Positions 1 through 6,281 are shown, counted from the stretch's first letter. The stretch is 7,927 bases of DNA from Bacillota bacterium (GCA_021810725.1 JAJZIE010000109.1:1-7927), one strand, 5' to 3'. Translations and numbers: made by a program. The notes: a model not told the origin generated them from the letters alone.

Positions 1-1402
1 CGCCCGGGGCAAAGCGCTCGCGTTCGCCGGCGAAACCGGGCAGGTCTTCCCTGCCGAGCAGGCCGGCGCCCAGGCCCGCCACCATGGCGGCTCCCCGCGC
101 CGTGGCCTCATGGTCCAGGCTGCGCAGCACCGGCAGGCCGCAAAGATCGGCGAGCAGTTGCGGCAGCAGGGCGCTGCGGGCAACCCCGCCGTCGATGCGC
201 AGCTCCCTGAGCGGCGCACCCAGGTCTTCGCGCATGGCGTCCGTGAGATCCGCCGCCTGCTGCGCGATCGCCTCGAAGGCGGCACGGGCCAGGGCTTCGC
301 GCCCGCTCGAGCGCGTGAGGCCCCAGATGGCGCCGCGCAGCTCGGGCTCCCACCAGGGCGCGCCCAATCCCTGGTGGGCGGGCATGATCAGCGTGCCGTG
401 CGCCGGATCCGCGGCGATGGCCAGACGGTCGAGCTCGGCGGGGGAGCTGGCGACCCCAAGGTCGATGAGCCAATCGATCAGGGCGCCGGCCATGAAGACG
501 CTGCCCTCGAGCGCATAGGTCGGGCCTCGGCCGAAGTCCCAGGCGACCGTCGTGAGCAGGCCGTGCGCGGATCGGCGTGGGGACTCTCCCGTGCAGGCTA
601 GCAGGAAGGCGCCTGTGCCGAAGGTATCCTTGGCGTCGCCTGCGGCGAGACACCCCTGCCCGAGCAAGGCCGCCTGCTGGTCCCCGAGGGCGCCCGTCAA
701 GGGGAGCGGACGTCCGAACAGGGCAGGGTCGGTGTCGCCGAAGCGCGAGGCCGAGGGCAGCACCGGCGGCATGAGCGGACAGGGCACGGAGAAGACCTGC
801 GCGAGGTCCTCGCTGAACTCCGCCAGACCGAGGTCATAGAGCAGCGTGCGACTCGCATTGCTCGGTTCGGTCGCCCACACCTTGCCGCCCGACAGGCGGT
901 GGATCAGCCAGCTGTCGACCGTGCCCGCCCGCAGCCTGCCGCGGGTGGCGGCGTCGCGCAGATCGGGCCGCGCGCGCAAAAGCCAGGCGAGCTTGCTCGC
1001 GGTGAAGTACGGGTCAAGGCGCAGCCCGGTGCGCTCGCCGAGTTCGCCTGCGGCGTCCGCGAGTTCCTGGCAGATCGCCTGCCCGCGCCGGTCCTGCCAG
1101 ACGATGGCGGGATCCACGGCCTGCCCGGTCTCGCGGTCCCAGACGATGAGCGTCTCGCGCTGATTGGTGATGCCGATCGCGCCGATGTCGCGCGCGTCCA
1201 GCCTGGCTGCGCGCATGGCCTCGCGCGCGGCCCGCAGGGAGCTCTGGAAGATCTCCTCGGGGTCCTGTTCCACCCAGCCTGGTTGCGGGCAGTTCGTCCC
1301 GATCGCAACGACGCGACTGGCCACGGTCTTGCCCTGCAGGGTGAAGATCACGGCGCGAGAGGCGTGCGTGCCCTGGTCGATCGCGAGCAGGCACTCCGGC
1401 AC
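1..1402 (-). CDS. glpK: Glycerol kinase (FGGY family), 3' end cut by window edge
   Basis: Catalyses ATP-dependent phosphorylation of glycerol to glycerol 3-phosphate in the cytoplasm. The minus-strand frame is open from a GTG at 1402 to the window edge, giving 467 residues; the family is usually about 500, so roughly the last 30 are missing. The start is chosen because GAGGAGG lies 7 bases upstream and the family N-terminus follows at once. Visible landmarks are the phosphate-binding loop DQGTHASR (9-16), NQRET (80-84) with the glycerol-contacting Arg82 and Glu83, DPYF (130-133) with Tyr132, NASRT (182-186), GDQQ (240-243) with Asp241 and Gln242, the DTFGTGAF segment, and a late DGGVA segment. 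All glycerol contacts known from E. coli GlpK are kept, which favours glycerol over other FGGY sugars. The loop reads THAS where TTSS is usual. A hairpin and a separate promoter suggest it is transcribed apart from the upstream RNA-binding-protein gene. Confidence 0.88.
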   Translation of the reverse strand, partial: MPECLLAIDQGTHASRAVIFTLQGKTVASRVVAIGTNCPQPGWVEQDPEEIFQSSLRAAREAMRAARLDARDIGAIGITNQRETLIVWDRETGQAVDPAIVWQDRRGQAICQELADAAGELGERTGLRLDPYFTASKLAWLLRARPDLRDAATRGRLRAGTVDSWLIHRLSGGKVWATEPSNASRTLLYDLGLAEFSEDLAQVFSVPCPLMPPVLPSASRFGDTDPALFGRPLPLTGALGDQQAALLGQGCLAAGDAKDTFGTGAFLLACTGESPRRSAHGLLTTVAWDFGRGPTYALEGSVFMAGALIDWLIDLGVASSPAELDRLAIAADPAHGTLIMPAHQGLGAPWWEPELRGAIWGLTRSSGREALARAAFEAIAQQAADLTDAMREDLGAPLRELRIDGGVARSALLPQLLADLCGLPVLRSLDHEATARGAAMVAGLGAGLLGREDLPGFAGERERFAPG

Positions 1403-1437
1403 AGGCGCACCTCCTCGGGTTCAGGCTCCGCATCTGA

Positions 1438-1466
1438 ATTGTAGCGCCCCGCGGCGAGCGAGGCAC
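1438..1466 (-). promoter_or_regulatory. Probable promoter of glpK
   Basis: On the minus strand TACAAT (1443-1438) matches the -10 consensus at five of six positions. It sits about 36 bases upstream of the GTG start. The element 17 bases further up is GTGCCT (1466-1461), a poor -35 box with three of six matches. A strong -10 with a weak -35 would suit a promoter that needs an activator, but this is inference. Confidence 0.5.
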
Positions 1467-1473
1467 CGCCGCG
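1450..1473 (-). repeat. Inverted repeat flanking the glpK -35 region
   Basis: CGCGGCG (1450-1456) and CGCCGCG (1467-1473) form a perfect 7-base inverted repeat separated by 10 bases. The spacer contains the presumed -35 element of glpK. It could be an operator, or a GC-rich hairpin adding to termination of the upstream transcript. In DNA this GC-rich, chance is a real alternative. Confidence 0.4.
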
Positions 1474-1483
1474 CAGCAAATGG

Positions 1484-1511
1484 GAAGGACCCGGCTTGCG
1501 CCGGGCCCTTC
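1484..1511 (-). terminator. Hairpin terminator after the RNA-binding-protein gene
   Basis: Bases 1484-1495 pair with 1500-1511: six bp (CCCGGC/GCCGGG) around the loop TTGC, an A/C mismatch, then five more bp. It begins 11 bases past the rbp stop codon. On the minus strand only ATTTG follows, so the U-tract is poor and termination may be partial. Confidence 0.55.
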
Positions 1512-1522
1512 GCGAACAACGG

Positions 1523-1789
1523 CTAGTACCGGCGGGGGCGCTCCTCGCGGGGGCGCGCCTCGTTCACGGTAAGCTGCCGACCCTGCCAGTCTGCGCCGTT
1601 CAGCGCCTCGATGACGGCTTCCGCCTTGTCGGCGGGAACCTCCACGAAGCCGAACCCACGCGAACGGCCGGTCTCCCGGTCAGTCGCGATGCGCGCTGCC
1701 AGGACTTCGGCATACTGTGACACCGCCTGCTGCAGGTCCTCACTGGTGACGGACCAGGGCAGGTTGCCGACGTAGATCGTCTTCTGCAC
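1523..1789 (-). CDS. Small RRM-domain RNA-binding protein
   Basis: An 88-residue protein that is almost entirely one RNA recognition motif. RNP2 is IYVGNL (5-10) and RNP1 is RGFGFVEV (44-51). The exposed aromatic residues Tyr6, Phe46 and Phe48 stack on single-stranded RNA in this family. The tail (about 78-88) is rich in Arg and Glu and ends RRY; there is no long glycine-rich region. The start is the GTG at 1789, because AAAGGAG lies 9 bases upstream and the RRM begins at residue 3. An in-frame ATG at 1840 would add 17 residues but has no comparable ribosome site. Related small bacterial proteins, best known in cyanobacteria and often cold-responsive, are thought to be RNA chaperones; the RNA target here is unknown. 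The gene has its own promoter downstream of pheA and a hairpin after its stop, so it is probably monocistronic. Confidence 0.9.
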   Translation of the reverse strand: MQKTIYVGNLPWSVTSEDLQQAVSQYAEVLAARIATDRETGRSRGFGFVEVPADKAEAVIEALNGADWQGRQLTVNEARPREERPRRY

Positions 1790-1890
1790 GTCTCTGCACT
1801 CCTTTCGAAGCCGTATTCGCCAGGAAGTGCACGGAGACATGGCATCGTGTACGGCCGTGGATCCATACCAACTCCTAAAGCGACAGGTTC

Positions 1891-1919
1891 AATATACCGT
1901 GAGGGTAGGAATTTGGCAA
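1891..1919 (-). promoter_or_regulatory. Sigma-A/70-type promoter for the RRM protein gene
   Basis: On the minus strand TTGCCA (1919-1914) and TATATT (1896-1891) are separated by exactly 17 bases. Each matches the consensus at five of six positions. The site lies in an AT-rich pocket just after the pheA stop codon. It predicts a transcript starting near 1884 with a leader of about 95 bases. This is one of the best promoters in the window. Confidence 0.75.
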
Positions 1920-1930
1920 GGTGGAGTGAC

Positions 1931-2749
1931 CTAGCACCCGAAGCTGCCGAGGACGCGGACGGAACTCGCGACGGCCGAAAGCTCCCCGAGGGCTTGCGCC
2001 AGAGCCGGCTCCGCCGCGTGGCCATCGACATCGAGATAGAAGACGTACGCGAACGGGCTCTCCTGGTCTGGTCGCGACTCGAGCTTGGAGAGGTTGCAAC
2101 CGTGCCGCGCGAAAGGCTCCAGGCAGCGGTGGAGGGAGCCGGGCTCGTTCGGCACGGTGAACGCCACGAGGGATCGCCCTGGGCCCTGGGCCAGGGTGGG
2201 CGGCGGCCCGACGGCGAGAAAGCGCGTCACATTGTCGTCGCGATCCTCGATGCCCTCCGCCAGAACCGCGAGGCCGAAGAGCTCGGCCGCTCGTCGCGAG
2301 GCGATGGCGGCGGCGCTGCGGTCGCCAAGGCGCGCGAGGTTCTGCGCGCTGCCAGCCGTGTCGTACGCGCTCTCGGGCGCAATGGCGTGACGGTCCAGGA
2401 AGGTCCGGCACTGGGCGAGCGCCTGCGGGTGCGAGTACGCTCTGCGGATCTCGTCGAGCCGGGAACCCTGAAGGCCGAGAAGACAGTGCCGCACACGCAG
2501 ACGGTACTCGCCGGTCACCTGGAAGCGGTGGGCGAGGAGAAGATCGTAGGTTTCGACGATCGTGCCGGCCCGGGAGTTCTCCACGGGGACGGCTGCGGCG
2601 TCCGCCTCGCCGTCCCTGAGGGCCGCGAAGACGTCCTGGAGGGAGCGACGGGGGACGATGTCGGCTTCTGGCCCATAGAGCGCGAGCGCCGCCTGCTCGC
2701 TGTAGGCGCCGCGTTCGCCCTGGATCGCCACGCGGGCGGGAGACGTCAC
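1931..2749 (-). CDS. pheA: Prephenate dehydratase with ACT regulatory domain
   Basis: Converts prephenate to phenylpyruvate, the committed step to phenylalanine. The 272-residue length is normal for a monofunctional enzyme. The catalytic part (about 5-180) shows GERGAYSEQA (11-20), PVENS (55-59), YSHPQALAQC (105-114), DTAGSA (130-135) and NVTRF (173-177) with the catalytic Thr-Arg-Phe triplet. A C-terminal ACT domain (about 190-265) carries EPGSL, corresponding to the GAL region, and ESRP; these form the phenylalanine-binding site in the family, so feedback inhibition by Phe is expected. The GTG start overlaps the TGA stop of the upstream DAHP synthase/chorismate mutase gene in the sequence GTGA, indicating translational coupling. 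The fused mutase of that neighbour makes this enzyme's substrate, and both genes lie behind one T-box leader. The last codon is Cys. Confidence 0.95.
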   Translation of the reverse strand: MTSPARVAIQGERGAYSEQAALALYGPEADIVPRRSLQDVFAALRDGEADAAAVPVENSRAGTIVETYDLLLAHRFQVTGEYRLRVRHCLLGLQGSRLDEIRRAYSHPQALAQCRTFLDRHAIAPESAYDTAGSAQNLARLGDRSAAAIASRRAAELFGLAVLAEGIEDRDDNVTRFLAVGPPPTLAQGPGRSLVAFTVPNEPGSLHRCLEPFARHGCNLSKLESRPDQESPFAYVFYLDVDGHAAEPALAQALGELSAVASSVRVLGSFGC

Positions 2750-3822
2750 CTCGACTCCCGTGCCGCGTATCCCTGCCGTGCCCTGGATGCGGCCAGGATC
2801 GCGGTCCAGATGGCGGTCACCGCGGCGGGCGGCAGGGCATCCTGACCGCGTCCGGCGAGGCGGCGCAGAATGTCCTCTTCGCGGGCGGGTTGGTGCACCG
2901 GCATGCCGTGCCTGCGCTTCAGGTCGCCGATATGGGACGAGAGCGCCATGCGCTGCGAGATCAGTCCGAAGATCGCTTCATCCAGGGAGTCCACGGCGTC
3001 GCGCAGATGGACCAGATCCGCACTGCGGGGCGGCAGGTGCAGGCTCAGCATCAGCCGCGCGAACTCCTCGGTGGAGATGGTCTGGGCGGCGTCGCTCACC
3101 GAGCGGTCGGGATCCGGGTGCACCTCGACGATGACGCCGTCGAGCCCGGCCCCGATGGCGGCCCGGGCCATCGGGGCGACGAGGTCGCGCCGGCCCGTGG
3201 CGTGGGAGGGGTCCGCGATCACGGGCAAGGAGGTGCGTTGGCGCGCGGCTGCCGCGCCAGCCAGGTCGAGCGTGGCGCGGGTGCACGGCTCGAAGCTGCG
3301 GATGCCCCGCTCGCAAAGCACGACCTGGTCGTTGCCTTCGGCCAGGATGTATTCGGCCGCGTGGATCCACTCGTCGACCGTCGCGCCGGCCGCGCGCTTC
3401 AGCAGGACAGGACGGCCGCTTCGCCCGGCCGCGCGCAACAGGGTGAAGTTCTGCATGCTGCGCGCACCGATCTGCAGCATGTCCGCGTGTTCGGCGACGA
3501 GCCCGACATCCTGGGCGTCGAGCACCTCGGTGACCACGGGGAGTCCCGAGGACCTGCCCGCCGACCGCAGGTAACGCAGTCCCTCGGCCCCGAGCCCCTG
3601 GAACGCGTAGGGCGACGTGCGCGGCTTGAAGGCGCCGCCCCGCAGCATATGGCCGCCTGCGGCCGCCACCGCCTGCGCCGTCTCCTGGATCTGCCGCTCC
3701 GACTCCACCGAGCAGGGACCCGCGATCACAATCGGCGTCGCGGCGCCGAAGCGCGCAAACGAGCCCACGACCACCTGCCGCGTCTGCCCTGCCCCTGCCG
3801 TGACGAGGAGCTCCTCCGCCAT
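2746..3822 (-). CDS. aroF: DAHP synthase (type I-beta) with C-terminal chorismate mutase domain
   Basis: A bifunctional protein of 358 residues. The N-terminal barrel (about 20-260) condenses phosphoenolpyruvate and erythrose 4-phosphate, the first shikimate step. It shows AGPCSVES (34-41), GAFKPRTSPYAFQG (63-76), QIGARSMQNF (117-126), LLKRA (140-144), DPSHATGRRD (204-213) and VEVHPDPDRSVSD (232-244). The metal ligands Cys37, His207, Glu233 and Asp244 are all present. There is no ferredoxin-like N-terminal extension. From about 270 an AroQ-type chorismate mutase helix bundle follows. Against E. coli CM, Arg274, Arg291, Lys302, Arg314, Glu315 and Gln350 align with Arg11, Arg28, Lys39, Arg51, Glu52 and Gln88; Asp48 is replaced by Gln311. 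The ATG at 3822 is chosen because GGGAGG lies 8 bases upstream. A longer in-frame start at 3858 abuts the leader's terminator stem and is unlikely. The gene overlaps pheA by four bases. Confidence 0.94.
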   Translation of the reverse strand: MAEELLVTAGAGQTRQVVVGSFARFGAATPIVIAGPCSVESERQIQETAQAVAAAGGHMLRGGAFKPRTSPYAFQGLGAEGLRYLRSAGRSSGLPVVTEVLDAQDVGLVAEHADMLQIGARSMQNFTLLRAAGRSGRPVLLKRAAGATVDEWIHAAEYILAEGNDQVVLCERGIRSFEPCTRATLDLAGAAAARQRTSLPVIADPSHATGRRDLVAPMARAAIGAGLDGVIVEVHPDPDRSVSDAAQTISTEEFARLMLSLHLPPRSADLVHLRDAVDSLDEAIFGLISQRMALSSHIGDLKRRHGMPVHQPAREEDILRRLAGRGQDALPPAAVTAIWTAILAASRARQGYAARESR

Positions 3823-3858
3823 CGCGCACGCCTCCCTTTCGGATCTTCGGGTATGCAA

Positions 3859-3889
3859 AGGGACCCGTCCCTTGCCGGGACGGGTCCCT
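3859..3889 (-). terminator. Regulated terminator of the aroF-pheA T-box
   Basis: A perfect 13-bp stem (AGGGACCCGTCCC pairing GGGACGGGTCCCT) with loop GGCAA. It overlaps the 3' half of the proposed antiterminator, as a T-box terminator must. The U-tract is only three bases (TTTGCAT), much poorer than that of the proS leader in the same window. Confidence 0.82.
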
Positions 3890-4132
3890 GACCCGCGTTA
3901 CCACCCTCATTGGCCACCTTGGGTGACCCTCTCGTCGGTGCGGGACCGATCGGTCCGACACCTAGCCCCAGTCACGGAGGGCGACCGGCCGCGCCTACAA
4001 CCCGAAGGCTTCAGCGGGCAGCTCCGGGGCGAACTTCGCTTCGGTCCCGCCGCGGGAGCTTGCAGCCAGGGCTCCCTTCTCTGCTGCGGCGGCGATCGGG
4101 CTACTTTGCCCCTTCAACGCTTGCGTGTATTG
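3859..4132 (-). promoter_or_regulatory. T-box riboswitch, phenylalanine type (specifier UUC), for aroF-pheA
   Basis: A tRNA-sensing leader on the minus strand. Stem I closes with GGGG (4112-4109) pairing CCCC (4029-4026). The 5' side of the specifier loop reads AAAGTAG, and the 3' side ends in TTC (4033-4031) followed by a purine, the usual specifier position, so Phe is read. CCGCCGC/GCGGCGG and GGGAGC/GCTCCC build the upper stem. Downstream hairpins include a C-UUCG-G tetraloop, a perfect 14-base palindrome (3943-3956) and a 7-bp hairpin (3912-3928). The T-box core GAGGGTGGTAACGCGG (3908-3893) has the bulge UGGU, which fits a tRNA with discriminator A, as in tRNA-Phe. The alternative antiterminator GCGGGT/ACCCGT is possible. 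Uncharged tRNA-Phe should stabilise the antiterminator and switch the operon on. The bulge has AAC where ACC is usual. Confidence 0.9.
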
Positions 4133-4138
4133 GCACAT

Positions 4139-4167
4139 ACCATAGCAGGATGCCGTTTGCATTGCAA
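4139..4167 (-). promoter_or_regulatory. Promoter of the aroF-pheA T-box transcript
   Basis: On the minus strand TTGCAA (4167-4162) and TATGGT (4144-4139) are 17 bases apart. TG one base upstream of the -10 box makes an extended -10 (TGCTATGGT). Transcription would begin near 4132, about 20 bases before stem I of the T-box, which fits the leader architecture. A second TTGACA lies further upstream at about 4196-4191 but has no -10 partner at a suitable distance. Confidence 0.65.
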
Positions 4168-4300
4168 CGGGATGTTTTTTCCGGGAGAGTGTCAAGCAGC
4201 TGTGGGTCGAAGGCGAGGGTGCCGAGGTTCCTGGGCCGTGGCAGGCCGCCGGCCCCGCCCACAGAAACCTTGCTCACTCTTTCTTCTGTCGGGACACTCG

Positions 4301-4369
4301 CTCCGGGCGTTGGCGACGCGACGCCGTCCTGGCGTCCTTGGACCTGCGCCGCCGGAGGTGTGCCCGGAG
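4301..4369 (+). other. Nested inverted repeats upstream of the ABC-F gene
   Basis: CTCCGGGC (4301-4308) pairs with GCCCGGAG (4362-4369), with G-U pairs possible at either end. Inside it is a second perfect hairpin, GACGCC (4320-4325) with GGCGTC (4331-4336) and loop GTCCT. A short CCAC-TCT-GTGG hairpin (4371-4381) follows. No U-tract is present, so it is not a simple terminator. If transcribed it would be a structured 5' leader of the ABC-F gene. A possible -10 (TATGGT, 4382-4387) lies after the hairpins but has no good -35, so they could instead be upstream DNA. The rest of 4200-4412 shows nothing else I can name. Confidence 0.4.
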
Positions 4370-4412
4370 TCCACTCTGTGGTATGGTTGCGCGTGCGAGG
4401 GAGGGACAGGCG

Positions 4413-6281
4413 ATGCTGCTCGCGTTGCGGGATGTCGCGGCGGAGGTTTCCGGACGCGACCTCTTCGCCGGCGTCACGGGACGGCTCGATGCCGGGCAGC
4501 GCATCGCCCTGACCGGACCGAACGGGATCGGCAAGACGACGCTTTTGCGCATCATCGCAGGCCTGATCGAGCCAGCGGCAGGCGATGTCAGGGTGTCGCG
4601 CGGCGCGCGCGTCGGCTATCTCCGGCAGGAGCTCGACGTTGATGGAACGGTGACCCTCTGGCAATACGCCCTGGGCGCAGGCGACGGCGAGATCGCGAAG
4701 CTCGAGCGGCGCCTGAGACGCCTCGAGGCGGAGCTTGCCGAGGACGAGAGCAGGCTCTCGGCGTACGGGCAGGCCTTGACGACCTACGAACAGCTTGGCG
4801 GCTACCTCTGGGAGAACAGGGTGCGCGGCACCCTTCGTGGCCTCGGCTTCACGCCGGAGCAGGAATCGATGCCTGCCGCGGGCCTCTCGGGCGGCCAGAA
4901 GGTGCGCCTGGCCCTGGCGCGGCTCCTGCTCGAGGCACCGGACATCCTGCTGCTGGACGAGCCGACGAACCACCTGGACCTGCCGGCGATGGCCTGGCTC
5001 GAGGAGACGTTGCGCCAGTATCCAGGTGGCATCATCGCCGCCTCGCACGACAGGGCGTTTTTGCGCAATGTCGCCAGCGCCATCTGGGATTTCAGCCCGC
5101 TCGGCTTCCAGGTCTTTGGCGGCGGCTACGACGCCTACCGGCTGCACCTGAAGGGACAGCTCGCGCGCCAGGAGGAGGAGAGTCGCAGGGTCGAGGAGGA
5201 GCGCGAGCGACTGCAGGCCTACATCCGCCGCTACAAGGCGGGCAACCGCTCGACGCAGGCCCATGATCGCGAGCGCAAGCTCGAGCGCCTGGGCCCGGCC
5301 GCGTCCATGCGCCGCGCAGGCAAGCTGAAGCTGTCTTTCGACGCCAGGCCTCTTGGAGAGCGCACGCTCTTCCTGCAGGTCCAGGGCCTGACGCATGCCT
5401 ATCCCGGGCGAAAGCTCTGGCAGGACCTCGAGTTCAGCCTCGCGGAAGGCGGGCGGCTCGGCATCGTCGGCCGCAACGGCAGCGGCAAGACGACGCTGCT
5501 CGAGGCCATGCGCGGCACCTTCAAGCCGGATGGCGGGGAAGTCGTCTGGGCGCCGGGCACGCGGCTGGGCTATCTCGCGCAGGAGGTGTCGGTGCAGGGG
5601 GAGTCACCGCTCGACGCGCTGCTGCGCCTTCCCGGCATGACGGTCTTCGCGGCGCGCAGGCTGCTGGCCAGGCATCTTTTCCAGCCGCAACAGCTCGAGA
5701 CGCCGCTCGACAAGCTTTCGGGAGGCGAACGCAGTCGCCTCGCGCTCGCCGTGCTGGTGGCGCAAGGCGCCAACGTGCTGCTGCTCGACGAGCCGACGAA
5801 CCACCTGGACCTGCCGGCGCAGGAGGCGCTGGAGGAGGCCCTGCTGGCGTTCCACGGCACGCTGCTGCTGATCTCCCACGACCGTGCCCTGCTGCAGCGC
5901 GTGACGGACCGTTGGCTCTGGCTGCATGGGGACGGCCGCTGGCAGATCACGGCGGACTTCGAGGAACTTCTCGGACTCACGGAGACCGCGCCCGAGCGTC
6001 CCGCCGTCGCGCGGGACACGAGACCCGCGCCCGCCAGGCAGCGCCGCGCCAGGCGCTCGCAGCTACGCGCCGAGGTGGCGGAGCGGGAGCGCCTGATCTC
6101 GGAAGCGGAGGAGACCCGCAAGGCGGTGGAGGCGGAGTTGCAGACCGCCTCCGGCGCCGGCGCCGCCGAGCTCGCGACGCGCCTATACGAGCTGACCCAG
6201 GAGATCGAGCGCCTCTACGCGGCCTGGCAGACCGCGCAGGAGGCGCTCGAGGCCGAGGCCGCGGAGGAGCTCAGGAACTGA
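4413..6281 (+). CDS. ABC-F family ATPase (YdiF/Uup-like), two nucleotide-binding domains
   Basis: A 622-residue cytoplasmic protein with no membrane segments. ABC-F proteins act on the ribosome, helping translation of difficult sequences or protecting against antibiotics; none is a transporter. NBD1 has Walker A GPNGIGKTT (35-43), signature SGGQK (159-163) and Walker B plus D-loop ending DEPTNHLD (182-189). NBD2 has Walker A GRNGSGKTT (353-361), signature SGGER (436-440) and DEPTNHLD starting at Asp459, with catalytic Glu460. The interdomain linker (about 245-330) is long, charged and helical, with the AYIRRYKAGNRSTQA pattern seen in YdiF-type members. A charged, probably coiled-coil tail (about 540-622) resembles the Uup/YdiF tail. 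The ATG is chosen because AGGGAGG lies 8 bases upstream; the same frame is open 75 bases further up without a better site. Housekeeping versus resistance role cannot be decided here. Confidence 0.93.
   Translation: MLLALRDVAAEVSGRDLFAGVTGRLDAGQRIALTGPNGIGKTTLLRIIAGLIEPAAGDVRVSRGARVGYLRQELDVDGTVTLWQYALGAGDGEIAKLERRLRRLEAELAEDESRLSAYGQALTTYEQLGGYLWENRVRGTLRGLGFTPEQESMPAAGLSGGQKVRLALARLLLEAPDILLLDEPTNHLDLPAMAWLEETLRQYPGGIIAASHDRAFLRNVASAIWDFSPLGFQVFGGGYDAYRLHLKGQLARQEEESRRVEEERERLQAYIRRYKAGNRSTQAHDRERKLERLGPAASMRRAGKLKLSFDARPLGERTLFLQVQGLTHAYPGRKLWQDLEFSLAEGGRLGIVGRNGSGKTTLLEAMRGTFKPDGGEVVWAPGTRLGYLAQEVSVQGESPLDALLRLPGMTVFAARRLLARHLFQPQQLETPLDKLSGGERSRLALAVLVAQGANVLLLDEPTNHLDLPAQEALEEALLAFHGTLLLISHDRALLQRVTDRWLWLHGDGRWQITADFEELLGLTETAPERPAVARDTRPAPARQRRARRSQLRAEVAERERLISEAEETRKAVEAELQTASGAGAAELATRLYELTQEIERLYAAWQTAQEALEAEAAEELRN

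Noticed and set aside
84..653. Several open frames on both strands near the left end
   Set aside because: All overlap the uninterrupted glycerol kinase frame, whose conserved motifs continue through this stretch.
1847..2845. Plus-strand open frame of about 330 codons opposite pheA
   Set aside because: It is antisense to a well-matched prephenate dehydratase, starts in the rbp leader without a ribosome site, and its residues look like a GC-rich shadow frame.
3823..3858. Upstream in-frame start for the DAHP synthase gene (12 extra codons)
   Set aside because: It would begin at the base of the T-box terminator hairpin with no ribosome site, whereas the ATG at 3822 has GGGAGG at ideal spacing.
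2890..3891. Plus-strand open frame of about 330 codons opposite the DAHP synthase gene
   Set aside because: The minus strand carries all DAHP synthase and chorismate mutase motifs; this frame has no recognisable domain and runs into the T-box leader.
3943..3956. Perfect 14-base palindrome GGACCGATCGGTCC as a possible protein-binding site
   Set aside because: It lies within the T-box leader at the place of a linker hairpin, so an RNA stem with loop GATC explains it better.
4152..4179. Plus-strand hairpin CCGTT/AACGG followed by a run of six T, resembling a terminator
   Set aside because: The stem is only five bp, four bases separate it from the T run, and no plus-strand gene lies upstream; it overlaps the promoter of the aroF leader on the other strand.
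4101..5396. Minus-strand open frame of about 430 codons across the ABC-F gene and the T-box promoter
   Set aside because: It is a shadow of the ABC-F coding frame, contains no known motif, and crosses a promoter and leader region.
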